Shown in pieces: positions 5,625 to 6,539 of a DNA stretch of 6,539 nucleotides. The position numbers and the translations under genes are program-made. The DNA comes from DASZIT01 sp036264255 (GTDB taxonomy: Bacteria; Actinomycetota; Acidimicrobiia; Acidimicrobiales; RAAP-2), in the NCBI GenBank assembly GCA_036264255.1, contig DATARI010000217.1, positions 1-6,539 of the forward strand. Direction: 5' to 3'. The stretch's first letter is position 1. Each line of letters opens with the position of its first letter. Under the pieces are notes generated by a model. It saw only the letters and a program-made list of their open reading frames with translations. It was not told where the DNA came from and did not search any database.

Positions 5625-6539
5625 CTATTCGGCCGCCTCCGCCACCGCTTCGGACAGGGTGGGATGCACCAGCATCGATTCCACGATGTCCGCCACCCGG
5701 AGTCCGGCGGTGGCCGCCACCGCCAGCACCGAGATGAGCTCGGAGGCGTTCTGCCCGACGATGGAGCCCCCCAGCACCACCCCGGTGGCCGGGTCGGAGA
5801 TGATCTTGACGAAGCCGCGGGGGTCATTGTCGATGAGCGCCCGCGAACTGGCGGCGAAGGGGACCTTGGTCACCCGGATCTTCCGGCCCTCGGCGAAGGC
5901 GTCAGCCTCGGCCAACCCGACGTCAGCGATCTCCGGCTCGGTGAAGATGGCCGACGGGGCGTGGTCGTAGTTGAGGTGGCGGTGGGCCACCGTGTGGCCG
6001 CCCACCACGTGCTCGGCGATCTTCCGCCCCTGCATGGAGGCGACCGACGACAGCGGCAGTTTGCCGGAGAGATCACCGGCGGCATAGATGTGGGGGAGGT
6101 TGGTCTGGCAATGCTGGTTGATCGGCACGTAGCCGGCCGGATCCACCTCCACCCCGGCGGCTTCGAGGCCCAACCCCTCGGAGTTGGGGACCGAGCCGAT
6201 GGCCAGGAGGGCGTGGGACCCGGCCGCCACCCGGCCGTCGTCGCAGCGGACCAGGATGCCGGACTCGGTCCTGTCCACCCCGACCGCCCGGGCGCCTTTC
6301 ATCAGCCGCACCCCGCGGCGGGTGAAGTCGGCCTCCAGGACGGCCGCCACCTCCGGGTCCTTCTGGGGCAACACCTGTTGCCGGCTGACGATGAGGGTCA
6401 CCTCACAACCCAGCGACGAGAACATGTGGACGAAGTCCACCCCGGTGACCCCGGAACCGATGACCACCAGGTGCTCGGGAAGCTCTTTGGGCGGGTAGGC
6501 GTCCCGGGTGGTCAACAGGCGGTCGGCGTCGTGATGGAA
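5625..6539 (-). CDS. lpdA: LpdA-like NAD(P)H:quinone / disulfide-reductase-family flavoprotein, N-terminus outside window
   Basis: The frame stays open to the window edge; the TTG at 6515 is an internal codon, so about 150-170 N-terminal residues are missing and 304 are visible. The nucleotide-binding domain has HLVVIGSGVTGVDF (GxGxxG fold), the second FAD motif is HIYAAGDLSGKLPLSSVA, and the dimerisation domain starts around APSAIFTEPEIADVG and ends with MLVHPTLSEAVAEAAE. The segment from PEHLVVIGSGVTG through GSHALLAIGSVPNS closely recalls mycobacterial LpdA (Rv3303c), described as an NAD(P)H-dependent quinone reductase lacking the redox cysteines of lipoamide dehydrogenase. Unlike that protein as I recall it, this one keeps HPTLSE, the His/Glu pair used for disulfide chemistry. 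The decisive CxxxxC region is off-window, so lipoamide dehydrogenase, soluble transhydrogenase or mycothione reductase remain possible. VSRQQ after the second strand lacks an acidic residue, which may favour NADPH. Probably cytosolic or loosely membrane-associated. Confidence 0.82.
   Translation of the reverse strand, partial: FHHDADRLLTTRDAYPPKELPEHLVVIGSGVTGVDFVHMFSSLGCEVTLIVSRQQVLPQKDPEVAAVLEADFTRRGVRLMKGARAVGVDRTESGILVRCDDGRVAAGSHALLAIGSVPNSEGLGLEAAGVEVDPAGYVPINQHCQTNLPHIYAAGDLSGKLPLSSVASMQGRKIAEHVVGGHTVAHRHLNYDHAPSAIFTEPEIADVGLAEADAFAEGRKIRVTKVPFAASSRALIDNDPRGFVKIISDPATGVVLGGSIVGQNASELISVLAVAATAGLRVADIVESMLVHPTLSEAVAEAAE

Overview
The window is a high-GC, densely coding bacterial chromosome segment, most likely from an actinobacterium. 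The closest impression is Acidimicrobiia-like, but this rests on gene content rather than a search. Supporting signs are the strong G/C bias at third codon positions, a DUF222/13E12-type HNH endonuclease, a flavoprotein closely resembling mycobacterial LpdA, a tRNA gene without an encoded CCA end, and GTG/ATG starts with weak or no Shine-Dalgarno sequences. Neighbouring genes show no obvious compositional break, and no insertion sequence, integrase or CRISPR array is visible.

Layout from left to right. At 1-440 (+) is the C-terminal part of a polysaccharide (NodB-type) deacetylase that enters from outside the window. It is followed 17 bp later by a complete VOC-superfamily metalloprotein gene (458-994, +), and a probable terminator ends this pair. 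On the opposite strand lie tRNA-Ser(UGA) (1068-1152, -) and, just upstream of it in transcription, pheA, encoding prephenate dehydratase (1197-2195, -). pheA is divergent from larB (2219-3007, +), with only 23 bp between the two start codons. larB overlaps larC (3004-4290, +) by 4 bp. larC converges on a DUF222/HNH endonuclease gene (4326-5531, -). The right edge holds the C-terminal two thirds of an LpdA-like flavoprotein reductase (5625-6539, -), which runs out of the window.

The best-defined functional unit is larB-larC. LarB and LarC make two of the three steps of nickel-pincer nucleotide (NPN) cofactor synthesis, turning nicotinic acid adenine dinucleotide into a carboxylated mononucleotide and later inserting nickel. 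The sulfur-transfer enzyme LarE and the client enzyme (LarA, lactate racemase, or a homologue) are not in this window. pheA and tRNA-Ser are housekeeping genes, and the rest are generic enzymes without an evident shared pathway. I do not see convincing evidence of an undescribed multi-gene system. The most useful leads are the orphan NPN-maturation pair with an intact, non-frameshifted LarC, the very tight pheA/larB divergent start region, and an acceptor-stem mismatch in the tRNA.
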